This document shows, in pieces, positions 35,503 through 44,298 of a DNA stretch of 64,000 bases. A model generated the notes under the pieces. It saw only the letters and a list, made by a program, of their open reading frames with translations, did not search any database and was not told the origin of the DNA. The number at the start of each line of letters is the position of its first letter. Position 1 is the first letter of the stretch. The stretch spans positions 496,001 through 560,000 of the forward strand of contig NZ_CP117435.1 of assembly GCF_030687495.1 (NCBI RefSeq), written 5' to 3'. Source of the stretch: Pseudomonas sp. FP453. Its GTDB lineage: Bacteria > Pseudomonadota > Gammaproteobacteria > Pseudomonadales > Pseudomonadaceae. A program made the translations under genes and the position numbers.

Positions 35503-37506
35503 ATGTTCGCTCCTGCCAATCACAGTGCCTTCAACCTGATCCTGGACGGGGTCGCCAGTGGCCTCAAGGTCTACCGCTTCAACGGTACCGAAGCACTCAG
35601 CCAACCCTATTGTTTTGATCTTGAACTGGTCAGCGAACAGCCCGACATCGACCTCCAGGGCCTGCTGCATCGCCCGGTGTACCTGGGCTTCGACGACCAA
35701 GGCCACGGCGTCCATGGCCTGGTCTACCGCGTGGCGCAAGGTGATTCCGGGCGGCGCCTGACGCGTTATCAGATCAGCCTCGTGCCGCAACTGGCCTACC
35801 TGGCGCACAGCAGCCAGCAACGTATTTTCCAGCACCAGACGGTGCCGCAGATCGTGGCGCAGGTGCTGGTGGGGCAGGGCATCCAGAGCGATCGCTTTGC
35901 ATTTCACGTGAGCGGCACCTACCCGGAGCGCGAGTACTGCGTGCAGTTTGGCGAGAGCGATCTGGCGTTCGTCCAGCGCCTGTGTGGCGAGGCGGGGATC
36001 CACTATCACTTCCAGCATGCGGCCGAGCGGCACCTGCTGGTGTTTGGCGATGACCAGACGGTCTTTGCCCAGGCTGAGCAGCCCACCCCTTACACCCCTG
36101 GCTCCGGGATGGTCGCCGACACCCCGGCGATCAAGCGTTTTGCCGTGCAGCTGGAGACCCGCACCACGGCGCTGGACCTGCGTGACTACGATTGGCGCAA
36201 GCCGCGCCTGGCGTTGGACAGCGCGGCGGTAGGCGAGCAACTACCGCGCCTGGAAGTGCAGGATTATCCCGGCCACTTCAGTGACCGCGCCCATGGCAAG
36301 TACCTTGCGCAACGTGGCCTGGAGCGCAGCCGCTGCGACTATCGGATCGCCCGTGGCAGTGGCGACGATCCGGCGCTGGCCAGCGGCCGCTTCATGCGGA
36401 TCACCGGCCACCCCCGTGAGGCCTGGAATGACCTGTGGCTGGTGACCCAGGTTGTCCACGAGGGCAAGCAGCCCCAGGTGCTGGAGGAAGCGGTCACCGA
36501 ACCGGCAGGCGGGGATTTTCGCCAGGGCTATCGCAACACCTTTGTCGCAGCGCCGTGGGATGTGATCTTTCGCCCGCCATTGCCTGAGCGCCCGAGCATT
36601 TCCGGCTATCAGAACGCGGTGGTCACCGGCCCTGCCGACAGTGAAATCCATTGCGACGAATACGGCCGGGTCAAAGTGCAATTGGCCTGGGACCGCAATG
36701 GCGAACACAACGACCATTCCAGCTGCTGGTTGCGGGTCGCCAGCGGCTGGGCCCATGACCGCTACGGTGTCGTGCTGATCCCGCGAGTGGGCATGGAAGT
36801 GCTGGTGGGTTTCGTCAATGGCGATATGGACATGCCCCTGGTGATGGGCTGCCTGCCCAACGCGGCGACGCCTGTGCCCCTCGACCTGCCGGCAGACAAG
36901 ACCCGCAGCACCTTCCGCAGCCACAGCAGCCCCGGTGGCGGCGGCTACAACGAACTGCGCATCGACGACCGCAAGGGCGCCGAGGAAATCTACCTGCGCG
37001 CCCAGCGCGATTGGACCCAGCACGTGCTGCATGACCAGCAGGTGCAGGTGGATAACCGGCGTCAGGTGCGGGTGGGCGGCGAATCCCACCATGAGCTGCA
37101 AGGCGAAGAACAGCGCATCACCCACGGCAACCGCTTGACTGAAATCAAGCAGGACGATCACCTGCTGGTCGGCGGCTCCCGGCAGATGCGTGCCGGGCGC
37201 ACCATTCAGATCGGTGCCGGGCAAAGCGTGGTCATCGATGCGGGCGCGTCCGTGACGATCCAAGCGGGTGGGCAGTCGATCACGTTGTCGGCGGGCGGGA
37301 TTTTCAGCAGCGTGCCGATTCAGCTTGGCGGTGCGCCCGCTGCGGTCGCTGCGCCGCTGATACCTGGCATGAAAGAGACTTTACTGGCGGTCATACCCGC
37401 GCCGTTGAGCCCCGCGCAAGTGGCCAGCTTCAAGCGCAGCGCGCCGTTTTGCGAAGAGTGTGAGCGCTGCAAGAACGGCCTGTGTTCCAACCCGGAATGG
37501 AATTAA
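35503..37506 (+). CDS. vgrG: VgrG-type type VI secretion spike protein
   Basis: About 667 residues. The N-terminal gp27-like part (FNLILDGVASGLKVYRF, QISLVPQLAYLAHSSQQRIF) is followed by the gp5-like OB-fold region (CDEYGRVKVQLAWDRNG, SSCWLRVASGWAHDRYG, IPRVGMEVLVGF). A beta-helix spike follows with repeats such as HHELQGEEQRITHGNRLTEI. The end is a short Cys-rich tail (FCEECERCKNGLC). It trimerises at the tip of the Hcp tube and carries a toxin outward. The ATG at 35503 matches family starts; a TTG 48 bases upstream is less likely. No other T6SS structural genes are in the window, so it is an orphan vgrG. Confidence 0.93.
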   Translation: MFAPANHSAFNLILDGVASGLKVYRFNGTEALSQPYCFDLELVSEQPDIDLQGLLHRPVYLGFDDQGHGVHGLVYRVAQGDSGRRLTRYQISLVPQLAYLAHSSQQRIFQHQTVPQIVAQVLVGQGIQSDRFAFHVSGTYPEREYCVQFGESDLAFVQRLCGEAGIHYHFQHAAERHLLVFGDDQTVFAQAEQPTPYTPGSGMVADTPAIKRFAVQLETRTTALDLRDYDWRKPRLALDSAAVGEQLPRLEVQDYPGHFSDRAHGKYLAQRGLERSRCDYRIARGSGDDPALASGRFMRITGHPREAWNDLWLVTQVVHEGKQPQVLEEAVTEPAGGDFRQGYRNTFVAAPWDVIFRPPLPERPSISGYQNAVVTGPADSEIHCDEYGRVKVQLAWDRNGEHNDHSSCWLRVASGWAHDRYGVVLIPRVGMEVLVGFVNGDMDMPLVMGCLPNAATPVPLDLPADKTRSTFRSHSSPGGGGYNELRIDDRKGAEEIYLRAQRDWTQHVLHDQQVQVDNRRQVRVGGESHHELQGEEQRITHGNRLTEIKQDDHLLVGGSRQMRAGRTIQIGAGQSVVIDAGASVTIQAGGQSITLSAGGIFSSVPIQLGGAPAAVAAPLIPGMKETLLAVIPAPLSPAQVASFKRSAPFCEECERCKNGLCSNPEWN

Positions 37507-37511
37507 CGACG

Positions 37512-38195
37512 ATGCACCAAACCTTGCTTCCCGGTGAACACCTCTTCGCCATCCTGGGAGCGGCCAGCGACGCCAAGCCGCTGACGGCGTGGCGAACCCA
37601 TGCAGGCGCAACGGCGCTGCACCCGGTTTGGGCCGGCACGGCCTATGCGTCATGGGAGGAGGTCATGCCCTACGTCGCCATTGTCGAGCGTGGCAGCGCG
37701 TTCCTGGATTGGGTGGCCTCCACTGCATCCACCGACTGGGGTTGGCTGGCCGTCTCGTCCAGCCCGTTGGAAACGGTGGTCGCGCACCTGCAAAGCCTGA
37801 CCAAGGTGTACCTGCCGGAGGGGCAGGCGGTGTTCCTGCGCTTCTGGGACGGCGCCCAGATGTTGCCGATCATTCAGCAATCGGGTGGGGAGATATTGCC
37901 AGTGTTCCAGCGCTACCTCATCAATGGTCAGACGCTGAGCGTGGCGACAGACGCGGTGACGGCGGCCAAAGCCAGCCCATGGTGGCATGTGCCGGCGCCG
38001 TTAATGGCGCAGTTGGCCGGCCAATCACCGCAGACGCTGATCGACAACCTGCTGCAATGGCTGGAAGAACAGCGCCCCGACCTCTGCGCCGCCTTCACGC
38101 CGGCGACCTTGCGCCACAAGGTCGCCCGCTTCGTGCGGATTTCGCCCATCAGCCATGCAGCGCTGGCCAACTGCATCGCCTCAGAGCTGGGTTGA
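37512..38195 (+). CDS. DUF4123 T6SS effector chaperone/adaptor
   Basis: A 227-residue DUF4123 protein with AYASWEEVMPYVAIVERGSA, FLDWVASTASTDWGWL and VFLRFWDGAQMLPIIQQS. DUF4123 proteins load a specific effector onto the VgrG tip and are normally encoded between vgrG and that effector. Here the start is five bases after the vgrG stop as expected, but the next gene is the convergent metY, overlapping by 15 bases, so no effector is encoded behind it. Confidence 0.9.
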   Translation: MHQTLLPGEHLFAILGAASDAKPLTAWRTHAGATALHPVWAGTAYASWEEVMPYVAIVERGSAFLDWVASTASTDWGWLAVSSSPLETVVAHLQSLTKVYLPEGQAVFLRFWDGAQMLPIIQQSGGEILPVFQRYLINGQTLSVATDAVTAAKASPWWHVPAPLMAQLAGQSPQTLIDNLLQWLEEQRPDLCAAFTPATLRHKVARFVRISPISHAALANCIASELG

Positions 38196-39458
38196 ACCCA
38201 GGGCCTGTTGCAAGTCTTCGATCAGGTCTTCAATCGCCTCGATGCCCACCGACAGGCGGATCATTTCCGGTTTCACCCCGGCCTTGGCTTGTTCCTGTTC
38301 GTTCATCTGCCGATGGGTGGTGGAGGCCGGGTGGCAGGCCAGGGACTTGGCATCGCCGATATTCACCAGGCGCTTGAAGATTTGCAGCGCGTCGTAGAAG
38401 CGCACGCCGGCCTCGTAGCCGCCCTTCAAGCCAAACGACAGGATCGCCGAGGGTTTGCCTTGCAGGTATTTCTGCGCCAGGGCGTGGTGCGGATGGTCCG
38501 GCAGGCCGGCGTAGCTGACCCATTCCACGTCGCGATGGCCTTGCAGGAACTGCGCGACCTTCAACGCGTTTTCGGTGTGGCGCTCCATGCGCAGCGCGAG
38601 GGTTTCCAGGCCTTGCAGCAGCAGGAACGCGTTCATCGGCGCCAGCGCCGCGCCGGTATTGCGCAGCGGCACGGTGCGGGCGCGGGCGATGAAGGCGGCG
38701 GGGCCGAATTTTTCTGTGTAGACCACGCCGTGATAGGCCGGCTCGGGGTTGTTGAGGCCGGGGAATTTTTCCGGGTAGTCGGTCCAGGGGAAGGTGCCGC
38801 TGTCGACAATCACGCCGCCCAGGGAGTTGCCATGGCCGCCGATGTACTTGGTCAGCGAATGCACGACGATGTCGGCGCCGAACCTGATCGGCTTGCACAG
38901 GATCGGCGTGGCCACGGTGTTGTCCACCATCAGCGGCACGCCACGGGCATGGGCGACGTCGGCCAGGGCTTGCAGGTCGATGATATTGCCTGCCGGGTTG
39001 CCGATGCTTTCGCAGTACACCAGCTTGGTGTTGTCGTCGATCAGTTCGGCGATGGCTTGCGCGGAGTCGTCACGGGCGAAGCGCACGTCCACGCCAAAGC
39101 TCGGTAGCAGGTGCGCGAACAGGGTGTAGGTGCCGCCGTAGAGCTGTGGCGTGGTGACGATATTGTCGCCGGCACGCGTCAGCGTCTGGATCGCATAGTG
39201 GATCGCCGCGCTGCCGGCCGACACGGCCAGGGCCGCGATGCCGCCTTCCAGCGCCGCAATGCGCTGTTCCAGCACGTCGTTGGTGGGGTTCATGATGCGC
39301 GTATAGATATTGCCGGGCACGTCCAGGTTGAACAGGTCGGCGCCGTGCTGGGCGTTATCGAATTCGAAGGCGACGTTCTGGTAGATCGGCACGGCGACGG
39401 CCTTGGTGGTGGGGTCCGACTTGAAGCCGTGGTGCAGTGCGATGGTGGCGTCTTTCAT
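38181..39458 (-). CDS. metY: O-acetylhomoserine sulfhydrylase
   Basis: A 425-residue PLP enzyme of the Cys/Met metabolism class. The PLP lysine is in VVHSLTKYIGGHGNSLGG; other blocks are YTRIMNPTNDVLEQRIAALE and YCESIGNPAGNIIDL. It converts O-acetylhomoserine and sulfide to homocysteine. The start at MKDATIALHH (39458) follows a purine-rich ribosome site; a longer upstream frame has no family sequence. Its 3' end overlaps the DUF4123 gene end, a sign of rearrangement or compaction at that junction. Confidence 0.92.
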   Translation of the reverse strand: MKDATIALHHGFKSDPTTKAVAVPIYQNVAFEFDNAQHGADLFNLDVPGNIYTRIMNPTNDVLEQRIAALEGGIAALAVSAGSAAIHYAIQTLTRAGDNIVTTPQLYGGTYTLFAHLLPSFGVDVRFARDDSAQAIAELIDDNTKLVYCESIGNPAGNIIDLQALADVAHARGVPLMVDNTVATPILCKPIRFGADIVVHSLTKYIGGHGNSLGGVIVDSGTFPWTDYPEKFPGLNNPEPAYHGVVYTEKFGPAAFIARARTVPLRNTGAALAPMNAFLLLQGLETLALRMERHTENALKVAQFLQGHRDVEWVSYAGLPDHPHHALAQKYLQGKPSAILSFGLKGGYEAGVRFYDALQIFKRLVNIGDAKSLACHPASTTHRQMNEQEQAKAGVKPEMIRLSVGIEAIEDLIEDLQQALGSTQL

Positions 39459-39632
39459 GATTGTTATTGACCTCCCTGGATAGTGGATTGCCACAATAAA
39501 TCTGCACCCACCCAAGTATTTAGATTTTTTTCAGCCATCCACCTGCTTTTGCGGCATAAGCACCGCCCGGCATGCCGCGCTGCACCAAAGCCTGCGTAAC
39601 AGGTAAACTTCGCCCCCTGCGCAGGAGCAACC

Positions 39633-40469
39633 ATGAATTATCGTCACGCCTTTCACGCCGGCAACCACGCCGATGTCTTCAAACACCTGACCTTGACCCG
39701 CCTCATCGCCCTGATGTCGCGCAAGGAGCAGCCGTTCACCTACCTCGATACCCACGCCGGGATCGGCCTGTACGACTTGCAGGGCGACCAGGCCAACCGG
39801 ACCGGTGAATACCTGGAAGGCATTGCGCGCCTGTGGGGCCAAAGCGACCTGCCGCCGCTGACCGCTGATTACATGCGCGTGCTGCACGAGATGAACCCGG
39901 ATGGCCAGCTGCGCTACTACCCGGGCTCGCCGGAGCTGGCGCGCCGCCTCACGCGGCCACAGGACCGTGTGCTGCTCAATGAAAAGCACCCGGAAGACGG
40001 CGTGTTGCTCAAAGACAATATGAAAGGTGATCGCCGCGTCAAAGTGCACCTGGGTGAAGGCTGGCATGTGCCGCGTGCCCTGCTGCCGGTGCCGGAAAAA
40101 CGCGCGCTGATGCTGATCGACCCACCATTCGAGAAACTCGACGAGATGCAACGCTGCGCCGCGTCCCTGAAGGAAGCCGTGAGCCGCATGCGCCAGACCG
40201 TCGCCGCCATCTGGTACCCGGTGAAGGACCAGCGCATGTTGCGCCGTTTCTACCAGGACCTGGCCGGCACGGGTGCGCCGAAGCTGTTGCGGGTGGAGTT
40301 GTTGGTGCATCCATTGGATACGCCGAACACCCTGACCGGCTCGGGCCTGGCGATCGCCAACCCGCCGTGGGGGCTGGAAGAGGAGTTGCGGGAGCTGCTG
40401 CCGTGGTTGTCCAAGCAGCTGGGGCAGACCCAGGGTGGGTGGCAGATGGATTGGTTGATTGCTGAGTAA
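39633..40469 (+). CDS. rlmJ: 23S rRNA (adenine2030-N6)-methyltransferase RlmJ
   Basis: A 278-residue SAM methyltransferase. It starts MNYRHAFHAGNHADVFKHL as in the family, has THAGIGLYDL as the cofactor loop and the N6-adenine catalytic motif LIDPPFE, and ends near WGLEEELRELLPWL. It modifies A2030 of 23S rRNA during ribosome assembly. It is monocistronic, with a REP pair after its stop. Confidence 0.95.
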   Translation: MNYRHAFHAGNHADVFKHLTLTRLIALMSRKEQPFTYLDTHAGIGLYDLQGDQANRTGEYLEGIARLWGQSDLPPLTADYMRVLHEMNPDGQLRYYPGSPELARRLTRPQDRVLLNEKHPEDGVLLKDNMKGDRRVKVHLGEGWHVPRALLPVPEKRALMLIDPPFEKLDEMQRCAASLKEAVSRMRQTVAAIWYPVKDQRMLRRFYQDLAGTGAPKLLRVELLVHPLDTPNTLTGSGLAIANPPWGLEEELRELLPWLSKQLGQTQGGWQMDWLIAE

Positions 40470-40490
40470 TTTGGCGCCTGCCAAATCGCT

Positions 40491-40555
40491 ATCGCGGGCA
40501 AGCCCGCTCCCACAGTTTGAACGCTATCCCCTGTGGGAGCGGGCTTGCCCGCGAT
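40491..40555. repeat. REP pair, reverse arrangement (GC-type)
   Basis: Two GC-type REP units at 40491-40513 and 40533-40555, arranged back to back, opposite to the REPINs elsewhere in the window (here the CTCCCAC ends face inward). They lie between the convergent rlmJ and msrA genes. Confidence 0.88.
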
Positions 40556-40565
40556 GCTTTTGGCG

Positions 40566-41213
40566 TCAGATCGGGCAGGTCACGCCCGTGCCGCCAATCC
40601 CGCAATAGCCCTGCGGATTCTTCGCCAGGTACTGCTGGTGATACGCCTCGGCGAAGTACACCGTCGGCGCTTCGTCGATTTCCGTGGTGATCTCACCCAG
40701 CCCGGCCTTGGTCAGTTCTTGCTGATACGCCTGGGCGCTGGCTTTCGCCGCGTCCAATTGCTCCGGCGTGGTCGCATAGATCACCGAGCGGTACTGGCTG
40801 CCGATGTCGTTGCCCTGGCGCATGCCCTGGGTCGGGTTGTGCAGTTCCCAGAACATCTTCAGCAGGTCTTCGTATTTCACTTTGGCCTGGTCATACACCA
40901 CCAGCACCACTTCGCTGTGGCCGGTCAGGCCCGAGCAGACTTCTTCGTAGGTCGGGTTCGGCGTGAAGCCGCCGGCGTAGCCGACCACGCTGCTGACCAC
41001 GCCGTCGCGCTGCCAGAACTTGCGCTCGGCGCCCCAGAAGCACCCCAGGCCGAAGATCGCGAAACCGACGTCATCCAGGAAGGGCCCCAGTAATGGGTTG
41101 CCGTTGACGAAGTGGGTTTCCGGCAGCGCCATCGGGGTTTCGCGGCCAGGCAAAGCTTGTTCTGCAGTAGGAAGCACGTTTTTATTCACCAGAATTTCCG
41201 AGCGCAAGACCAT
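40566..41213 (-). CDS. msrA: peptide methionine-S-sulfoxide reductase MsrA
   Basis: A 215-residue enzyme with the catalytic block [14 protein letters not shown] (active Cys in GCFW), [11 protein letters not shown], and the recycling cysteine near the C-terminus in [16 protein letters not shown]. It repairs S-form methionine sulfoxide using thioredoxin. It has an N-terminal extension of about 50 residues before the core, normal for the long bacterial form. No partner gene is adjacent. Confidence 0.95.
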   Translation of the reverse strand: MVLRSEILVNKNVLPTAEQALPGRETPMALPETHFVNGNPLLGPFLDDVGFAIFGLGCFWGAERKFWQRDGVVSSVVGYAGGFTPNPTYEEVCSGLTGHSEVVLVVYDQAKVKYEDLLKMFWELHNPTQGMRQGNDIGSQYRSVIYATTPEQLDAAKASAQAYQQELTKAGLGEITTEIDEAPTVYFAEAYHQQYLAKNPQGYCGIGGTGVTCPI

Positions 41214-41286
41214 GATCAGTCCTCTCGTCAGGTTGAGTTAGCGGTAAAGAGTCAGACAGCCAGTGTGCCCGAGTGTTACCACGCTG

Positions 41287-43980
41287 TCAGGCGACAGGTC
41301 CGCGTGGATAGCGCTTGAGCATAGCAAACAGCTCGGCGCCGGGGATTGGCCGGTCGAACAGGTAGCCCTGGCCGACGTCGCAACGGTGCCGGCGCAGGAA
41401 CGCCAGCTGTTCAGCGGTCTCGATGCCTTCGGCCACGACCTTGAGCTTGAGGTTGTGGGCCATGGCGATCACCGCCGAGGTGATTTCCATGTCGTCCTGG
41501 TTGTCCGGGATTTCATGGATAAAGCTGCGATCGATCTTGATGATGTCGATCGGGAATTTTTTCAGGTAGCTCAGCGACGAGTAACCGGTGCCGAAATCGT
41601 CCATGGCCAGGGTCAGGCCAAAGCTCTTCAACTGGTCCAGTTGCAGGCGCGTGTCTTCGGTGGCTTCCAGCAGCAAGCCTTCGGTCAGCTCCAGCTCCAG
41701 CAGGTTGGCCGGCAGGTTTTCTTCCTTGAGGATGGTGGCAATCGAGGCCACCAGGTCGGGGTCGGAGAACTGCTTGGGCGACAGGTTGATCGCCACCTGC
41801 AAGTTGCCCATGCCGGCGGCGCTCAGTTGCTTGCTCATGCGGCAGGCCTGGCGCGCGATCCATTTGCCGATGGGGATGATCAAGCCCGTCTCTTCCGCCA
41901 CGCTGATGAACTGGTCGGGGCGGATCATGCCTTTTTCCGGGTGGTTCCAGCGCAGCAGCGCTTCCATGCCCAGCAAGCGGCCGCTGCGCAGGCACAGCTT
42001 GGGCTGGTAGAACACGTCCAGTTCGTTCTGGGTCAGGGCGCGGCGCAGGTTGTTTTCGACGAACAGCTTGTAGCTGGCTTCGGCGTTGAGCGCTTCGGTG
42101 AACACTTGCACCTGGTGTTTGCCGTTGGCCTTGGCCTTGTGCAGGGCCAGGCCGGCGTTGCGCATCAGGGTTTGCGGGTCGCGGCCGTGCAAGGGCGCGC
42201 AGGCCAGGCCCACGGAGCCGGTGACGCTGATCAACTGGTTGTCGACGAACATCGGCTTGTCGAGGGTTGCCAACAGCTGGCTGGCGACTTGCTGGCCGGT
42301 TTCCAGGTCGGTGTCGTCGAGCAGCACGGCGAATTCGTTGCTGGCAAACCGCGCCAGGCTGCCGCCGGCGCTGAGGCTGTTGCGCAGGCGCCGGGCCAGG
42401 CTGATCAGCAGTTTGTCGCCGGTCTGGTGGCCGAGGCTGTCGTTGATGCGCTTGAAGTTGTCGATGTCCACCAGCAGCAGGCTGATCGGGCTGTCGCTGT
42501 CGCGGGCAAACCGTTCGTCGAGATTGCGGATAAACGCCGGGCGGTTGCCCAGGTTGGTCAGGTTGTCGGTGTAGGCCAGGCGCTCGATGCGCTGCTGGGC
42601 CAGCTTGGTCTGGGTGATGTCTTCGTAGATGCCGATGTAGTGCGTCAGCTCACGGTTGTCGCCGTACACCTTGGAGATCGACAGCTGACCCCAGTAGGGT
42701 TCGAGGTTTTTGCGCCGGCTCTTGAATTCGCCCTGCCAGCTGTTGCTCTTGGCCAGGCTGGAAGGGGCGTCGAACAGCAGCTCGCTGAGGTTTTCCAGCG
42801 CCGGCAGTTGCGCCAGGCGGTGGCCGTGGACTTCTTCGGCGCTGTACTGGGTGATCGCGGTAAAGCTCGGGTTGACGTACTCCACCACGCCGTCGCAATT
42901 GACCAGCAGAAAGGCGTTGGCGCTTTGCTCCACCGCGCGCTGGAACAGGTGCAGCGCGCTGGTGGCCGTGCGCCGGTTATGGTTGTTGATGACTTGCGCG
43001 AACTGGTCCGCCAGCTCGCCGGCAAAGGCAATCTCGTCGGCCTGCCAGATGCGCGGGCTGCGGCCTTGCTCCAGGCAGAGCACGCCGACCACTTGGCCAT
43101 CCACACGGATGCTGGCGTCGAGCAGGGCCTGGATGTCCTTGGCGCGCAGCTCTTCGGCCAGCTCACGGGTGCGCGGGTCGCGCAGGGCGTTGGTGGCGTC
43201 GATTGCGCGGCTGCTGTGCAGCGCTTCCAGGTAGTCCGGGAAGCCGCTGGCGTCGATGGGCTCGGGCATGTAGTGCTGCTGGTCGGCGCGCAGGTAGGCG
43301 GCAATCGGTACCAGGCGCTGGTCTTCGAGGTGCCAGATGCGCGCGCTGTCGACCTGGTAGATTTCACAGGCGCTGCGGGTGATCAGCTCGGCCGCTTCCT
43401 GCAGCGAATTGTTCGCGGTGTAGCGTTGGCGGGCCAGCAGCAGGATCAGCTCCTGTTGGGCGCGCACCCGTTCCAGGTGTTGCAGTTGTTCTTGCTGCGC
43501 GCGCTGGTTGAGCTCCAGGGCGATCTGCAGGCGGCTGTTCTGGCTTTCCAGGTCGGCCGTCGGGGCGGTCGTCGCGACTTCGCTGAACAGGCCGTCGACC
43601 ACCATCAGGTAGCCGCGCAGCAGGTGGCGATTGTGTTGTTTGTAGGCTTCGCCCATTTCCAGCAGGCTCAGCGGGCCGTCGCTGGTGTGCAGGGTGTAGC
43701 GCACCAGGTAGTGGGGGCTGTGGCTGAGTTGTTGCTGGATCGCATCATGCAGCTGATAGCGCGCCTGGGGCTCCATCAGGCTGGCGTAGGGGGTGCCGAG
43801 CAGGGCACACAGTTCTACCGCCGGCAGGCCGAATTGGCGTTCGCAATTGGGGTCGAGGTAGAGCAGGGCCCAGCTTGCCTCATTCAGCCGCTCGAAACGC
43901 AGCATACCGAGGCGCGAAGGCACCGGTAATTGCGTCACTACCTCGGCCGCCATACGGGCGACATCGGGTTGGCTTTTCAT
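41287..43980 (-). CDS. PAS-GAF-PAS-GGDEF-EAL cyclic-di-GMP signalling protein
   Basis: 897 residues without membrane helices. PAS-like (about 25-130), GAF (about 185-335), PAS/PAC (about 345-455), GGDEF (about 460-625) and EAL (about 640-890) domains can be read. The GGDEF signature is replaced by ASNEF (546-550), so cyclase activity is doubtful. The EAL domain keeps EALLRW (673-675), ELTEG, DDFGTG (794-799) and the Lys of KIDRSF (815), so phosphodiesterase activity is expected. The degenerate domain may bind GTP as a regulator. Input signals are unknown. Confidence 0.92.
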   Translation of the reverse strand: MKSQPDVARMAAEVVTQLPVPSRLGMLRFERLNEASWALLYLDPNCERQFGLPAVELCALLGTPYASLMEPQARYQLHDAIQQQLSHSPHYLVRYTLHTSDGPLSLLEMGEAYKQHNRHLLRGYLMVVDGLFSEVATTAPTADLESQNSRLQIALELNQRAQQEQLQHLERVRAQQELILLLARQRYTANNSLQEAAELITRSACEIYQVDSARIWHLEDQRLVPIAAYLRADQQHYMPEPIDASGFPDYLEALHSSRAIDATNALRDPRTRELAEELRAKDIQALLDASIRVDGQVVGVLCLEQGRSPRIWQADEIAFAGELADQFAQVINNHNRRTATSALHLFQRAVEQSANAFLLVNCDGVVEYVNPSFTAITQYSAEEVHGHRLAQLPALENLSELLFDAPSSLAKSNSWQGEFKSRRKNLEPYWGQLSISKVYGDNRELTHYIGIYEDITQTKLAQQRIERLAYTDNLTNLGNRPAFIRNLDERFARDSDSPISLLLVDIDNFKRINDSLGHQTGDKLLISLARRLRNSLSAGGSLARFASNEFAVLLDDTDLETGQQVASQLLATLDKPMFVDNQLISVTGSVGLACAPLHGRDPQTLMRNAGLALHKAKANGKHQVQVFTEALNAEASYKLFVENNLRRALTQNELDVFYQPKLCLRSGRLLGMEALLRWNHPEKGMIRPDQFISVAEETGLIIPIGKWIARQACRMSKQLSAAGMGNLQVAINLSPKQFSDPDLVASIATILKEENLPANLLELELTEGLLLEATEDTRLQLDQLKSFGLTLAMDDFGTGYSSLSYLKKFPIDIIKIDRSFIHEIPDNQDDMEITSAVIAMAHNLKLKVVAEGIETAEQLAFLRRHRCDVGQGYLFDRPIPGAELFAMLKRYPRGPVA

Positions 43981-44298
43981 GGGGGAAACTCGCTTGGGAA
44001 AATGCGCACGGCGCTGGGCTCACGCCCTCTTTTCTGTCGCCTGCGGCAAGGTTGCATCATGCAGCACGCACTGACAAGAGAGGATGAAGGCTAAGTGCTA
44101 TAAGGGGGTTATCGGCCGCGCGGGGGATTTCTGAAATGGCGGTGATGGAAGGTGTACAAACCTGTTTTGCCTGTCCAATTATCATCGGAAAAACAGGCAA
44201 AAAAAGCCCCGCCAAGTGGCGGGGTTGAGGTACGAGCGTGTGGCGCTCGGAAATCGGTGCAACCGGGCCTCCCCGATGAAAGGGAGGCCCGTTGAGGC
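43981..44298. other. intergenic region between the c-di-GMP gene and aceF
   Basis: 318 bases without a gene. It holds the aceF terminator (44198-44224). A second hairpin just after the aceF stop (GGGCCTCCC/GGGAGGCCC, about 44265-44290) has no T-run. A TTTGCCTGT/ACAGGCAAA inverted repeat lies near 44167-44201. The promoter of the c-di-GMP gene should lie at about 43990-44150, but no clear element stands out. Confidence 0.5.
44198..44224 (-). terminator. intrinsic terminator of the aceEF operon
   Basis: On the minus strand the stem CCCCGCC/GGCGGGG (44218-44224 with 44207-44213), with loop ACTT, is followed by a run of seven T (44199-44205). Confidence 0.85.

Noticed and set aside
44265..44290. 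Hairpin just after aceF as its terminator
   Set aside because: It has no T-run; the stem at 44198-44224 with seven T residues is the better terminator.
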